NCBI GenBank assembly: GCA_003996215.1
Contig: QJPP01001751.1
Coordinates: forward strand, 124,001-188,000
From: Jaltomata sinuosa
Lineage: Eukaryota > Streptophyta > Magnoliopsida > Solanales > Solanaceae
DNA length: 64,000 nucleotides
Direction of reading: 5' to 3'
Below, one piece after another: positions 11,977 through 24,780 of this stretch; position 1 is the first letter of the stretch, and the number at the start of each line of letters is the position of its first letter. The notes beneath the pieces were generated by a model. It was not told the DNA's origin, did no database searches, and saw only the letters and a list, made by a program, of their open reading frames with translations. The position numbers and the translations under genes were made by a program.

Positions 11977-12375
11977 CGAAGATAAAAAGTCTTGAGGAAG
12001 CTAAGCTGATAGCGCCCAAATCTTCAGATAAATTTGATTTAGAATTCTTTAAATTAATATTACATCTTAGTTCTTACAATACAAAACTATTATACAAATA
12101 TTTATAGAGAATTAGAAGGTATATATGTTGCTTTTTTAGTTGTAATGATTAATGAAGTACTTAATTCTAAAAGATTGAATCTTTGTTTGCAATGAAGAAC
12201 TACTTAGTAATTGATAAGAAGGGCTCTACCCATTTGTAGATATATATATTCGATATGAAAACGAATTAATTAAACTAATTAATGGACTTTAAATATAAGA
12301 CGATAAAACAAAAAAGATTCATTATCGACAGTGTTACGATTTCTATCAAAAGATAAAACTAATCAAAGAGTACTA
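11977..12375. other. AT-rich spacer, nothing recognised
   Basis: About 400 bp of AT-rich sequence with no convincing open frame, repeat or motif. Confidence 0.5.
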
Positions 12376-12569
12376 TAGTCAGACATTTTTATAATGACAG
12401 TATTTGTCTGAAAGTTTTATGGCTGCTATAGTGATGTATTGTTATAAATGTATAGTGACATTTGACAATAAGATCTCATTTAGTCATTTATACACAAAAA
12501 TATGAATGTACAAAAGCAAATATCAATAGTCTATTTTCTCGTGATATTATGACCATAACTGATGGACAC

Positions 12570-13213
12570 TGTAGACAGTGAAATTTTATTGATAAATTCA
12601 TATTAAATTTTGGATTAAATCTTAAATTCGTGATATGTTGACCGAGTCAAATTATTGGTTAATAAAGTGGGACTAATATTTAAGTCAAAATTATATGACT
12701 TAAATAAAGTTCAAATTATATTTGGGTCAATCTGTTAAGTAGACACGACGAGCCCAACTCATGCTCTTCAAGAATCAAGCCTAAGGTCCTCTAAAATTGA
12801 TTGGAGACCAAAATACCCGCAAAATTCTAGCTCACACCTATATAAAAGGGTCTTCATAAGACTAAAAATGGACAGACATAAATACATAGAAAAGCTCTGC
12901 TCTTCAGTGGTGATCCGCAAGTCTTTCGAATACAAAGAAGTCTTCATCTCCAAGTGTTGAGCCGCAAGTTTTTATAACTCCATAATTGTGATTAAAGCTT
13001 CGCTCCACATTCGTGGTGAAAATCCAACAAATATTCTGTCAATCAAGAGCAAATCAAGGAATGTGAGGAGAAAAATCAGAGGATTACATCTTTTCAAAAG
13101 ATTTTATAAAGATTGTAACCCCCGCACAAATTATTGAAATATAAATATAATTGTTTATCGCTATTTTTCTTTTTTAATCACTTATTTTCAGGAACGAAAC
13201 TTAGTCGTTTACA
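12570..13213 (+). repeat. 5' LTR of the gag-only retrotransposon
   Basis: 644 bp, TG...CA ends. A TATA box (TATATAAAA) at 12839-12847 marks the likely U3/R boundary. The region CTAAGGTCCTCTAAAATTGA just upstream is conserved in the other LTR. Confidence 0.9.
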
Positions 13214-13287
13214 AATTGGCACGTCTAGTGGGACAATTTTTACCTCTCATCTCTTCTCTCCAGCAATCAAAGTTCAAGAATACTAAG

Positions 13288-15370
13288 ATGGCTTCCAAAA
13301 AAGGTCAACTCGGAATCCGCATCCGCAAAAGCTAATGGATCCAAATTCTCTGTTGTTGTGAAAAACATCCTTGATGTTACTGTGGGAAGCAAGAGACCTG
13401 TTACAAGGAACCAAGCCAAATTGCTAGGACAACAAGTTTCACAAGTGCAGTCCAAATCTGATGTTGTCATTGGTTTATCTTCGAAAGGTGTGAAGTCTCC
13501 CGCAAACCCCACAAAAGGAGGCAATGACATCACCAAAATGGTTGAAAGGGTTCTTGCCCAACTGATCTTATCTACGTCCAAGAAGTCCTTCACTCTAGCC
13601 GACGACGATGTCTTAAGTACTGAATCTACTCCGCATAATATATATGCTTCTCATGTTCGAAAAAACCTATGTTATTCTCCATCTTCTACGATGGTGATGC
13701 ATGCGATGATGACTAACGCTTCATCCGTAGAAGAACAACTTGCGGACTTGACAAAATCTATTGAGTTGACCAAATATGTTCAAGATCAAGATGCTCGAAT
13801 TGTTAAGTTAACTGGATGATGAAGAATCCAGTCATGCACCTGGAAAGCGTCCGCAAGCACAAGAAACGATTGATCATCCCACAAAGCAAGTGGAACATGC
13901 TAAGGAGATCCAAGTTTCCTCTGAGGTCATGATTCCAATCGGTCAAATCAAGAAGTTCATCATGGAGACCATCAAGGATAAGTACGAGGTTGCCGCAAAA
14001 TTCTCTCTTACATATGCAAAGCCATACATCGCAAGGATTGATAGCTTGAAGATGCATGTCGGTTATCAACCTCTGAAATTTCAGCAGTTCGGTGGTAAGG
14101 GAAGTTCAAAGCAATATGTGGCACACTTCATTAAAATGTGCAATAATGCTGAAACATATGGTGATTACCTCGTCAAACAGTTTGTTCATGTCCTTTTTGG
14201 CAATTAAAGAAATATTTTATTAATCACCAAGTGGGTTCATTACAAAACAGGGTGAATTAACCAATTCAGACCCTTCTCAGCATATCCTTGAAAACGACAA
14301 AACTACTAAAAACTATGATTTACTCCTACAAAGTTTCTATATATCTAAACAGCCTCGTGTTATTCCTTATTCTTGTGCACAAAGAGAGTTTCATTTGGTG
14401 TATCAGTTCATCCTTGCTCATGGACTTGTTCTAGAAAATGCGCATGTTTCTTTCCATATATATACCATAAACCACCGTGGCCAAGCTAGCTTTCAGTATC
14501 ATATGTCTTGGCCCTTTGCCTCTAGAGTTTTGTAGTGTCCAAGACCATTCCAGTTCCCAATCACGTATTTCCTGGCTTCATTTTTGCCATTTGAGATTTC
14601 GTGCTAAATTGCTCGAGTAAAGTGACATTTAAAGAATAGATGCCCCTTTGTCTCTGTTATGGTGCTACAGAAGATGCAAGCAGGGTCTACATTGAGTCCC
14701 CATCGCAAAAGCAACTCTTTAGTTCTCAGTTTCCCATGTAAGCTCAACCAGAAAATAAAATTATGCTTAGGTTAAGCTATTATGGCCTAGCAATTTACTC
14801 CATTCCACATTGTTCACCTCCCCTCTAAGCCTCTTGTATGCAATAGCCAAGTTGAATTTTCCCCCTCTAATCAAGCTTTGAGTATCCCCCAGTTCCTTCT
14901 AATATTTCCGTACATGTATTATTTTCCTAATCATCCAAGTTGCATGCTTGGGGTTCTCCATTGTTTGTTTGTATCCTTAGAGGTAATGTTTTTGATTGGT
15001 ACACAGACCTTGAGTCTGGTTCCATTGATAGTTGGAAACAAATGGAGCAAGAATTTCTCAATTGCTTCTATAGCACGAGACATACCGTAAGCATGGTGGA
15101 GCTTACAAACACATGTCAGTGGAATGAAAAATTGATTTTTGATTTCATTAACTGATGGAGGCACGCAAGTCTAAACTGCAAGGATAAACTTAGTGAAGCT
15201 TCAAGTATAGATATGTGCATTCAAGGTATGCACTGGGGTCTCTGCTATATTTTGCAAGGCATAAAACCTAAAACATTTGAAGAACTAGCAACTCATGCTC
15301 ATGATATGGAACTGAGTATGGCTACAAGTGAAGACCAAGGGTTTTACGATGTCGAACCTCATGAATAAAA
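13288..15370 (+). pseudogene. Broken gag of the LTR retrotransposon
   Basis: Encodes the remains of a structural Gag polyprotein, which packages retrotransposon RNA. The ATG at 13288 starts a frame that stops after 15 codons. The true frame continues after a frameshift near 13300-13312 (segment SVVVKNILDV, TRNQAKLLG), shifts again near 13812, and reaches a core segment at about 13890-14195 (KFQQFGGKG, HFIKMCNNAETYGDYLVKQF). An antisense LINE interrupts it at 14196-14964. The core then resumes with FDWYTDLE, SIDSWKQMEQEFLN and MCIQGMHWGL, ending near 15370 after an internal stop at 15153. This pattern matches the Retrotrans_gag domain of plant gypsy elements. No zinc knuckle, protease or reverse transcriptase follows. 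Confidence 0.82.
14196..14964 (-). mobile_element. 5'-truncated LINE fragment inserted in gag
   Basis: The minus strand encodes a decayed zf-RVT-like segment (about 14610-14760: FWLSLHGKLRTKELLLRWG, then CIFC and HLFFKC), typical of the C-terminus of plant LINE reverse transcriptases. Flanking 14-mers at 14182-14195 and 14965-14978 match at 11 of 14 positions and look like a diverged target duplication. The gag frame continues across the two flanks. No clear poly(A) tail remains at the 3' (left) end. Confidence 0.75.
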
Positions 15371-15429
15371 AGTAAATGACATTGAGGATGGGGGAAATCT
15401 TTCATCCGAAACTGAAATCGAAGAGTCTA

Positions 15430-16160
15430 TGCAAGTTGAAACGCTCCTTGACGCATGAGCCTAAACTGCAAGCTGAAACGCTCATCAACGCATGAGCCTA
15501 AACTGCAAGTTATAATGCTCCTTGACATGAGCCTAAAATGCATGTCATGAAGCTCTTTAAATACGAGCCGAATATGCAAGTTTCAAAGCTCTTCAAATAC
15601 GAGCCGAATGTCCAAAGTTTCAAAGCTATTAATTACGAGCTAAATCTTCAATTTGTAAGGCTCCTCAAATACGGGCCAAATCTTCAATTTATAAGGATCT
15701 TTAAATACAAGCTGGATCTTCAAGTCGCAAAGATTTAAAAAATTCAAGCCATATCTTCAAGTTGCGAAACTCCATGAAAATTCGAGCCATATCTTCAAGT
15801 TGCAAAGCTCCATGAAAATGAGCTAAACCTTCAAGTTGAATACTCCTGGCCCACATGGGTGAAATTGTGTATGACGCACGAAAAAAATGGTCGCCATGTT
15901 GGAAATCCTCAAGTAAGGCGGCCTAAGAATTCAAGCTAACTTTTTAAGATGAAAAGCTCTTCAAAATCGAGCAAAGTCTTCAAGTTATAAAGCTCCTCAA
16001 ATTTGAGAAAAATCTTCAAGTTAAAACCTCAAATTTGAGCAAAATCTTCAAGTTAAAATGCTCATCAACGCACGAGCCAAAAGTGCATGTCATAAAGCTC
16101 ATCAAATTCGAGAAAAATCTTCGAGCTGAAATGCTTTTTGACATGCGAGCCTAAGAAAAA
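15430..16160. repeat. Degenerate tandem repeats downstream of gag
   Basis: About twenty diverged units of 35-45 bp. They alternate forms of CTTCAAGTT(G/A)(C/T)AAAGCTC and AAATACGAGCCGAAT or GCATGAGCCTAAACTG. No sustained frame. Repeats of this kind stand where pol would be expected. Confidence 0.75.
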
Positions 16161-19100
16161 GTTAGGACGTCAAAAAAAATCTTTGATTTTGAACTACATT
16201 ATGACTTGATCCTCTCCACCGAGGTACATAGGCACTTAAAGTTACATTTTAAGTTCAGTCACATAAGTTTAAACAAAAAAAAAGGTGTGGCATAAAGTTG
16301 GGGGCATCATATAGATTCGTTCAAAGGAGGAGTCATATATAGCTGAAAAGAAATAATCTGCAACAAAGTATAACAACTATTTTATTGCTTCAATCTTTAC
16401 ATTGTTTGATACATCCATGATTCAAAGTATGGGATGAAAATATCTATACATCATCCTAGACAAAGAAGCTAAGTAACAAAAGCAGTTGAAGCCGAATATG
16501 ATTGCAGATCAATTTTAGCTTATTCCTTCAAATGATAATGTCACACACAAAAAAGGGTGAAGTTTGCATCGATGAATCCAATGAGAATTATGCTTCCATC
16601 ATTGGCATAGTTGTAGCATCTCTAGGTTGAGTTTTGGAAGAGCAAGTAGTGGATTGGTCGAGAACTCCAAGCTCAAGTTATGAATTCCTTTGATGAGTGT
16701 GTGCAAAACCAAAAAAAGTCGAGCAAGGAAAAATCTGAGCTGACTTCAAAGTAAAATTTGTACAAATTTACGAAGTCTTTGGCCATGATTTTTATACAGA
16801 TCGTAGTTCTTGGAGTCACCTTTCCAACGATATAAGAAGCTCATGATTTTGGCACTCCTATTACGAGTTATGAATTTTCTTCCACAGACGTACAAAATTG
16901 AAGAGTCGAATATGGCAGAATCTAAGAGGACTTCGAATTAAAATTTATACAAATCCACAAAGCCTTTGGCCATAATAGAAGTTCTTTTTTCAATGAAATA
17001 AGAAGCTCATGATTTCGGCGCTCCAAGCTCAAGTTATAGATATTCTACCATAGACGCGCAAAGCTGAAAAGTTGAGCAAGGTAAAATTCAAGCTGATTTT
17101 GAAAATGATATCTGTATAAATTCGAAGATCGTTTAGCCATAATTTTTTCATGTATGGTAGATCTGTGGGTTATCTTTCCTAAAAAAAAGAATCTTGTGAT
17201 TTTGGTACTCCTACTTCGAGTTATAAATTATCTCCCACAGACGCGCAAAACTGAAAAGTTGAGCGAGGCAAAATTTGAGCTGATTTTGAAAATGATATCT
17301 GTACAAATCCGTAGATTTTCTGGCTGTGAATTTTTCACGATCAGTAGCTTTGTGGGTTATCTTTCCTATGAAAAAAGAATCTTATAATTTCGGCAGTCCG
17401 ACTCAGAGTTATGAATTTTCTACCACATCTGCGCAAAGCTGTGAAGCGGACATGTCAGCTTTAGAAATCAACTTCAGAAATTATTTCTGATCAATCCGCA
17501 AGGAATATCGATATGAAATCTTGATATACTTTGGACCATTGAATTCTAGTTCTGTAGAATCAAACGACATTCAATTCAAACACTCGTAGTCAAGAGGTGA
17601 ATTGTTTCCGCAAGAGCTCGCGATGCACTGAGGCCAACACGCGAGACAGATACATTAGAATTAAAAAATAATTTTGATCAGCACGATTTGAATTTTATAC
17701 TAATTTTTGGATATGTAGTAGCACTTGAAATATAGTATCTAAGAATCAAGAAGCTTGTGATTTGAACGTTCCTAACTCGAGATATGAATTTTTTTATGAG
17801 AACGCACAAAGTTGTGACGCAAACATGTCAAATTGATAAATCAACTTCATAAATTGATTTCGGTTGAACCAGAAGGAATTTTGCCTTGAATCTTTGATAT
17901 GTTCCAGATCTTTGAGTTACGAGATGCTATGATCTAACGTCTCTCAATTTGAACACTTCTATCTCGGGATATAATTTTTTTTGTCAATGTGTACAATCTG
18001 AAAAGTCATTGCGGCAGATCCGTTGATCAACTTCAAAATTTAATTCAAGACGATCCTGAAAGAGTTTTGCTCTAATATTTGAGATGTCACACCTTTTGAA
18101 ATCTAGTTGCTTCAGAATCAAGAGAATCTCAATTCCATCAACCTACATCAAAGAACAAATTTTTATTGCGGAGATTCGACAAGTACTTGCTTGCGAAAGT
18201 TGGAAAGGAACACCCCAAATGTCAACCTCGCCAAGCCCCAATGGCGATATGCACCACATATTAGCTCTCCAAGCCGCAACAGGGAAATTCACCAAGTGGT
18301 TCCTGACCATTCGTGCGGTTATCTCTTACATCTTCTTGGTCTGATATTGAAACTATTTGTGTTCCCTTGTAAATCTACAATAAAAAGGAGATGATGTATC
18401 GGCATGGTGAAACTTTTTCTATATACATGCTTCAGTTCATCATGACGAATACGACTCTAATTTGGATGTTGAAGAGAAGCCGCCAACTAAAAGAACAGGA
18501 TGCTCCATGTGCTTTGCTCGTCAAGGATGGAATGCAGTTGTTGTGTCGCCAAGCCGCCCAAGGATGAGATGTTCCATATGCTCGAGTACCAAGTATGGAA
18601 TGCGGTTTCTCCAAACAACTTTTTTTCATCAAGTCGCAAGGATGAAATGTGTCACATGCTCGAGCACCAAAGACGGAATATGGTCACTCCACACTTCCTT
18701 CTCGCCTAGCCACAAGAGGAACACGCCAGCTGGTATACCTCATCGATTATATGGCCATCCCTTGCATCTTATCGGTCTGAAATAGAGACCATTTACACCC
18801 TCGAGCAGACCTACAAAAAAAGGGAAGATACAAAAAGGAGAAGCACGCTCACGATTGCTGTCCAAAATCAAGACTTGCAAGATTGTATTGCTAACTTCAA
18901 AAATTAATATCCGTTAGTACAGAAAGAGTTTGACCTTGATTTTTGGATATGTGGTAGCCTTCGAAGTCTAGTATCTATAAAATAAAGTCGATCATCATTC
19001 GGACGCTCCTACACATGGATACATATATTTTGGTGAGACTGCATAAATCTATGATAAGAACTGCCAGATCTAAATACCAACTTCAAAAAATAATTTATGT

Positions 19101-20233
19101 CAATCGAGAAAGATTTTGAATTTAATTTTCAGATATGTCATAAGTTCACGTTCTTGCTTTCCAATGCTGCAAGCCGTTTGTGGTTTCATTATTCCTAAGT
19201 CAAGATATAATATTTTTTGTAAGGCCACATGAAGCTGATGCAATCGGCTCATCAGAATTCTAGGCTGAATACAAAAAATTACCTGGGAGAATCTAGAAGC
19301 TATCTGATTGTGAGTTTTGCATATGTCGTAACTTTACGAGTCTAGTTTTTGAAAAATCAAACGGATCACAATTTGAGTCTTTCGATGACAAGATATGATT
19401 TTTCTACCACAGTCGTGCTGAGCTGTGAAAAAGGTGACGAAAATCACATATGAAAGAGGTATTACCTGATAGAAACAGGATCAATGGAACTTGATGATGC
19501 CGCAACTTGACAATCAACCGCCGTAGAAACGTGGGTATTTATAGATGTCAAAAGACGGGGTCATAAGTTTGGTTCCTATAGATTATGGGAAATTATAGTT
19601 GTGGAAAATTTTCATTGGAACCAAATTATGAAAATTTTCCTTAGAACCAAAATTATGAAAAATTATAGTTATGAAAAATTTCCATTGGAACTAAAATAGG
19701 GAAAATTTCCATAGGACCCAAAATTATGGAAAATACGAAAACTTTCATAATTACAAAAATATGAAAAATTATAGTTATGAAAAGTTTTCATTGGAACCAA
19801 AATTATGAAAAATTATAGTTATGGAAAATTTCCATTGGAGCCAATTATGGAAAGTTTTCGTTGGAATCAAATACGGAAAGTTTGGAAAGCCTCCTAATAA
19901 GGTTAGGCTTACGTATGGAGGGTTCAAAGTCCTTACACTTTGTTCAAATGATCGAGCAAAATTGGAGGAGAACCTACTGTAAAGGTGTTCAACATCGAGT
20001 AAAGCAACACCTTAACACATGCGTAAATATCATGAGCTTCATATCATCAGATCAAGTTTATAGACGCGATTCTTGCTCTCCAACCAATTTTGTAGTTGAT
20101 GACCCTAATAAAGTCATTAAATGACAAAGAAATACCATGCAATAATTCTCCATAAGCTGAAAACACTTCAAACCAAAAAATGAGTCGGCAAATGACCGAA
20201 AGACAAGTAATCTCTTGCAAATTAGAGAATGTT
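16161..20233. repeat. Non-coding interior of the LTR element, long diverged repeats
   Basis: Between about 16650 and 19460, loosely related units of roughly 170-200 bp recur. Each contains variants of CTCGAGTTATGAATTTTCT followed by CCACAGACGCGCAAAGCTG and a segment like AATTTGTACAAATCC. The stretch 18084-18790 is less repetitive and contains short open frames (18084-18394, 18462-18785) with no recognisable domain. I do not annotate these as genes. Confidence 0.6.
19555..19885. repeat. Minisatellite of about 30-40-bp units
   Basis: Repeated variants of ATTATGAAAAATTATAGTTA and GGAAAATTTCCATTGGAACC, about eight copies, inside the LTR element just left of the CACTA insertion. Confidence 0.75.
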
Positions 20234-20505
20234 CACTACTAGAAAAACAGGGAAAACCGACCTCAAAAAACCGACATCCGGAGGTCGGTTTTTCCTGAAA
20301 TACCGACTCAAAACCGACTCACAAGACCTAGTCGAAAAAGGCTTGGTTGGTTTTGTATACCGACATCGTGAGGTCACCGACCTCGGATGTCGGTTTTAAT
20401 TTTAAATCCAAAAATTAAGAATTTAATATATATTTTATTTTCTTTTATTTCCGACTTCCTGAAGTCGATTTCTTTTTAAAAAAATATTATTAAAAATATA
20501 ATATA

Positions 20506-20835
20506 CTGACCTCCCGAGGTCGGTATTGTTTAATTTCTAATTTATTATCTTTTTGGTGTTCCGACCTCCGGAAGTCGGTATTACTGAATTTTTAATTTAT
20601 TATTTTTTGGTTTTCCGACCTCCGGAAGTCGGTATTACTGAATTTTTAATTTATTATTTTTTTGGTTTTCCGACCTCCGGAAGTCGGTATTATTGAATTT
20701 TTAATTTATTATTTTTTTGATTTTCCGACCTCCGGAAGTCGGTATTACTGAAATTTTAATTTATTATTTTTCTGATATTCCGACCTCTTGAGGTCGGTAT
20801 TATTTAAATTTCATTTTCCTATTTCACTTGATTCC
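20506..20835. repeat. 55-bp tandem units in the left CACTA subterminal region
   Basis: The palindromic core recurs at 20561, 20615, 20670, 20725 and 20780 (spacing 54-55 bp). The cores are separated by a near-identical linker, ATTGAATTTTTAATTTATTA and variants. These are regularly phased copies of the putative transposase-binding palindrome. Confidence 0.85.
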
Positions 20836-21177
20836 GACTAATTGAGGTCGGTTTTTTGGAAAATTTTATTCAAAAAACCGACTTCCTGATGTCGGTTTTC
20901 TGGAAAATTTACCAAAAATACCGACCTCAGGAGGTCGGTTTGTTGTCGATATTTTGCCATAAAATTGACAGTAAATTGCTGCAATTTGAATTGCCTACCT
21001 GCATATTTGATAATGCATATATTCAACCAAAACCAGCTCAAATAGCTGTCAAGACGATATTTTTCTATATTTACGTTTCACTACTTCAAATTAAACTTAA
21101 AATACGATCAAACAATCTAAAAAGTGTACAAACTATATATACTAAGTTCAAAATGTCTAGTAGTTAGGTACAACACA

Positions 21178-21250
21178 ACTACTCATCATTAGCATCATCA
21201 TCCTCATCCTCATCCTCATCCTCTTCACCTTCCTCACCCTCCTCACCCTT
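21178..21250 (-). pseudogene. Possible acidic C-terminal remnant of a CACTA gene
   Basis: Read on the minus strand, this stretch encodes a run of Glu/Asp/Gly residues ending DDDANDE and a stop. It sits directly inside the left subterminal repeats, where the last exon of a minus-strand CACTA gene could lie. It may equally be a simple (CATCCT)n microsatellite that happens to be open. Confidence 0.3.
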
Positions 21251-21259
21251 TACACTTTA

Positions 21260-22075
21260 CTTATTTTAACAACTAGTTCAAACTTTTAACTTAATACACT
21301 TCACAATTTTAAGTCACTAGTTCAAAATTTCAACTAACAACTAACTACACTTTACTTATTTTAAGTCACTAGTTCACAATTTTAACTTAATACAAACTAC
21401 ACTTTAATTATTTTAAGTCACTAGTTTAAAATTTTAACTTACTACACTTCACAATTTCAAGTCACTAGTTCAAAATTTCAACTAACAACTAACTACACTA
21501 TACTTATTTTAAGTCACTAGTTCAAACTTTTAACTTAATACACTTCACAATTTTAAGTCACTAGTTCAAAATTTCAACTAACTAACTACACTTTACTTAT
21601 TTTAAGTCACTAGTTCACAATTTTAACTTAATACAAACTACACTTTAATTATTTTAAGTCACTAGTTTAAAATTTTAACTTACTACACTTCACAATTTCA
21701 AGTCACTAGTTCAAAATTTCAACTAACAACTAACTACACTATACTTATTTTAAGTCACTAGTTCAAAATTTTAACTTAATACACTTCACTATTTTATGTC
21801 ACTAGTTCAAAATTTCAACTTACTAAACTTCACAATTTTAAGTCACTAGTTCACAATTCCAACTAACAACTAACTACACTTTACTTATTTTAAGTCACTA
21901 GTTCAAAATTTTAACTTACTACACTTCACTATTTTAAGTCACTAGTTCAAAATTTCAACTAACAACTAACTACACTTTAATAATTTTAAGTCACTAGTTT
22001 AAAATTTTAACTTACTACACTTCACAATTTCAAGTCGCTAGTTCAAAATTTCAACTAACAACTAACTACACTATA
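21260..22075. repeat. Tandem array of about 45-55-bp units inside the CACTA element
   Basis: About 16 copies of a unit containing TTTTAAGTCACTAGTTCAAA followed by either ATTTCAACTAACAACTAACT or ATTTTAACTTACTACACTTC. The alternation of variants suggests a higher-order repeat of about 260 bp. A looser continuation appears at 22670-22830. Confidence 0.85.
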
Positions 22076-23045
22076 TTTATAGATTATTTTGCCATCTCAA
22101 AGCTACAGCTACTCACTAGCAGAAACAATAATATGACATGAGGAAAGATTGCTTCAGTTCATCTACTCACTTCTTCTATATGTAATACCAAATTGAAGCA
22201 TATGAGAGGAACAGACTGAAGTATATTCATTCTTTTCGTAATTCATAGCACTGCCAATATCAGTTCATTCTCTTGCAATCAGTCCAAAGACCTAGTTGGA
22301 ACTTCTTCTTTTTTGAGATCAAGTGTTATTTCAATGATAATGGGAAGCTTCCATATACAAGGAGCATACCGAATTGAAGTGAAGAAAGAAAGAATAAACT
22401 ATACACTCTCAAATGAAAGCCCATGTTGCCTGAACGTCTTGGCATACCTTAAATTGCTCCAATGGATACTTGACTTCATCCATATTTATTTGATCCTGAA
22501 ACAGAACTATTGAAGTCAATCACAGCAATTTACAAGAATCAATAAATTGATCTTGCAAGAAAATCAATTTTGTCATCAATAGGATCAACTAGTGTTGACA
22601 CTTATGCTAAACAAATACATTATCACGCTAATAATTAAATAAACTAAATTAAAGACTAAGTTTCCTATTCCAATTCATTACAAGTCACTATCTCACAATT
22701 TGAACTCACTATACTTCACTATTTTAAGTAACTTGTTTATAATTTCAAGTCATTATACTTCACTATTCTAAGTCACTAGTTCACATTTTCAATTCACTAC
22801 TTCACTATTCAAATTCACTAGTTCACATCCACCATATAAGACAAACTAATTAACAATAAAAAACCCTAATTAAATGATAAATCCTAATGTAGTAACTAAA
22901 ATTAACAATGACATGCCCTAGGTAAATGATAAATCCTAATTTAGTAACTAAAATTAATAATGATAAATCCTAATTTAGTAACTAAAATTAACAATGATAA
23001 ACCCTAATTTAATAACTATAATTAATTAACAAGAAAATTAAAATT
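22076..23045. other. CACTA interior, mostly unexplained
   Basis: 22076-22660 is non-repetitive with no recognised coding. 22670-22830 holds weak copies of the CACTAGTTCA repeat. 22850-23040 repeats TGATAAATCCTAATTTAGTA about four times. If the segment at 23052-23440 is a minus-strand first exon, this region would be its intron. Confidence 0.4.
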
Positions 23046-23051
23046 ACTTAC

Positions 23052-23440
23052 CTTGATGGACCCCCATCGGAGCAGCAACGGCGACAGGCGGCAGCGGCCT
23101 CCAGCAGCAGCAGCCTCCAGCAGCAGCAGCGGCAGCAGCAGCGGCAGCAGCTTCCAGCAGCAGCAGCGGCAGCAGCCTCCAGCAGCAGCAACGGCAGCAG
23201 CCTCCAGCAGCAGCAGCCTCCAGCAGCAGCAGCCTCCAGCAGCAGCAGCCTCCAGCAGTAGCAGCGGCAGCAGCCTCCAGCAGCAGCGGCAGCAGCCTCC
23301 AGCAGCAGCAGCAGCGGCAGCGGTGGAAGGCAGAGGAGGGGGGGACGCCCGAGTGAAGGTTTTCGGAGGGAGGGGCGCCGGAGGGAGGCTGGCTGGGAGA
23401 GAGAGTGTGTGTGTGTGAGTGTGAGTGTTAGGGTGTTAGG
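23052..23440 (-). other. CAG/CTG-rich exon-like segment in the CACTA element
   Basis: The stretch is GC-rich in an AT-rich surround and dominated by GCAGCAGC/CCTCCAG runs (23090-23330). On the minus strand it begins with a CT- and CA-rich leader typical of plant 5' UTRs (about 23440-23380) and ends at a perfect splice-donor consensus AAG|GTAAGT (intron side at 23046-23051). On the plus strand, 23053-23418 is open and would give a Gln/Ser/Ala/Pro low-complexity peptide. I favour a minus-strand first exon of a captured or former element gene. Function unknown. Confidence 0.4.
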
Positions 23441-23599
23441 GTTTTTAGATAATAAAATAAAGTTATAAAAAAATTTAAAAAAATCGACCAATTGAGGTCA
23501 GTTTTACTAAAAAATAAGTTTTTAATAATGTATTTTTTGATAAAACCGACCACTTGAGGTCGGTTTTTAAAAAAAAATAAAAGTAATGAATAGAAATTA

Positions 23600-24680
23600 T
23601 TTAATCATCAACATATTTTATAAACTCGGATACATTATTGATTCGTTACATTACTCAATGATTATGCTACTATACAATGTATTTCATACTACTTGAATGG
23701 ATTATCAATCGATTAATTAATTAGCTTTTGAATACGTACTATATATGTACATCATGACTAGACGAGACATATATTTAAGACCACGGACCAGTAATATATA
23801 AGACTTGGTTAATTATATTACTCAATGATCGTCATCGTATAGTACCTCATATGTACGTAATACAACGTATTCCACTAGCTACTTGGATTAATTGTCGATT
23901 AGTTAATTAGCTTTTGAATATGTACTATATATATATAAACATACATCACTAAAGACGAGACATATATATTCAAGATGGACCATTTAATATACAGGACTTG
24001 ATTAATTATATTACTCAACGATCGTATATTACCTCATTTATGTACGTAATACAATGTATTCCATACTAGCTACTTGGATGGATTATCGATTGGTTAATTA
24101 GTTTTTGAATACGTACTATATATATACGTATAATATCGCCACAAAAAAAACATATATTCAAGACGACAGATCATTACTATATATATAGGACTTGGTTATT
24201 TACATTACTCAACAATCGTATATTACCTCGTGTGTACGTAATACAATGGTATTCCACTGCTTGGATGGATTATTGATTAGTTAATTAGCTTTTGAATACG
24301 TACTATATATATATGTACATCACTAGACGAGACATATATTCAAGACGACTGATCATTATAGTACATAGAATAACTTGGTTAAGTATATTCAATAATCGTA
24401 TATTAACTCATATGTACGTAATATACAACATATTCCATACTACTTGGATATGAATTATATATCGATTGGTTAATTAGCTTTTGAATACGTACTATGTATA
24501 TACGTACATCACTAGACGAGACATATATTCAAGATGATGCATCATTATATATAATATATAGGACTTGGTTAATTACATTTCTCAATGATTGTATATTAAC
24601 TCATATGTACGTAATATATGACGTATTCATACTACGTATTTGGATATGTATTATCGATTGGTTAATTAGCTTTTGAATAC

Positions 24681-24730
<50 letters not shown>

Positions 24731-24780
24731 GATAGATAGATAGATACGTATATACATCACTAGATGAGACATACGTATAT
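23600..24780. repeat. 190-bp satellite-like array inside the CACTA element
   Basis: Unit anchor TTAGCTTTTGAATACGTACT occurs at about 23721, 23908, 24099, 24286, 24475 and 24667, a spacing of 187-192 bp. Each unit also carries TCACTAGACGAGACATATAT and CTCATATGTACGTAATA. The last unit ends in a (TA)n/(GATA)n microsatellite (24682-24750). Confidence 0.9.

Noticed and set aside
13267..13593. Minus-strand 108-residue frame
   Set aside because: Antisense shadow of the gag remnant.
20838..21167. Overlapping frames on both strands rich in KTDF/PENR units
   Set aside because: They are translations of the repeated CCGACCTC palindromes in the CACTA subterminal region.
23053..23418. Plus-strand Gln/Ser/Ala/Pro protein
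   Set aside because: The trinucleotide repeat keeps several frames open on both strands; the splice donor and UTR-like leader favour the opposite strand.
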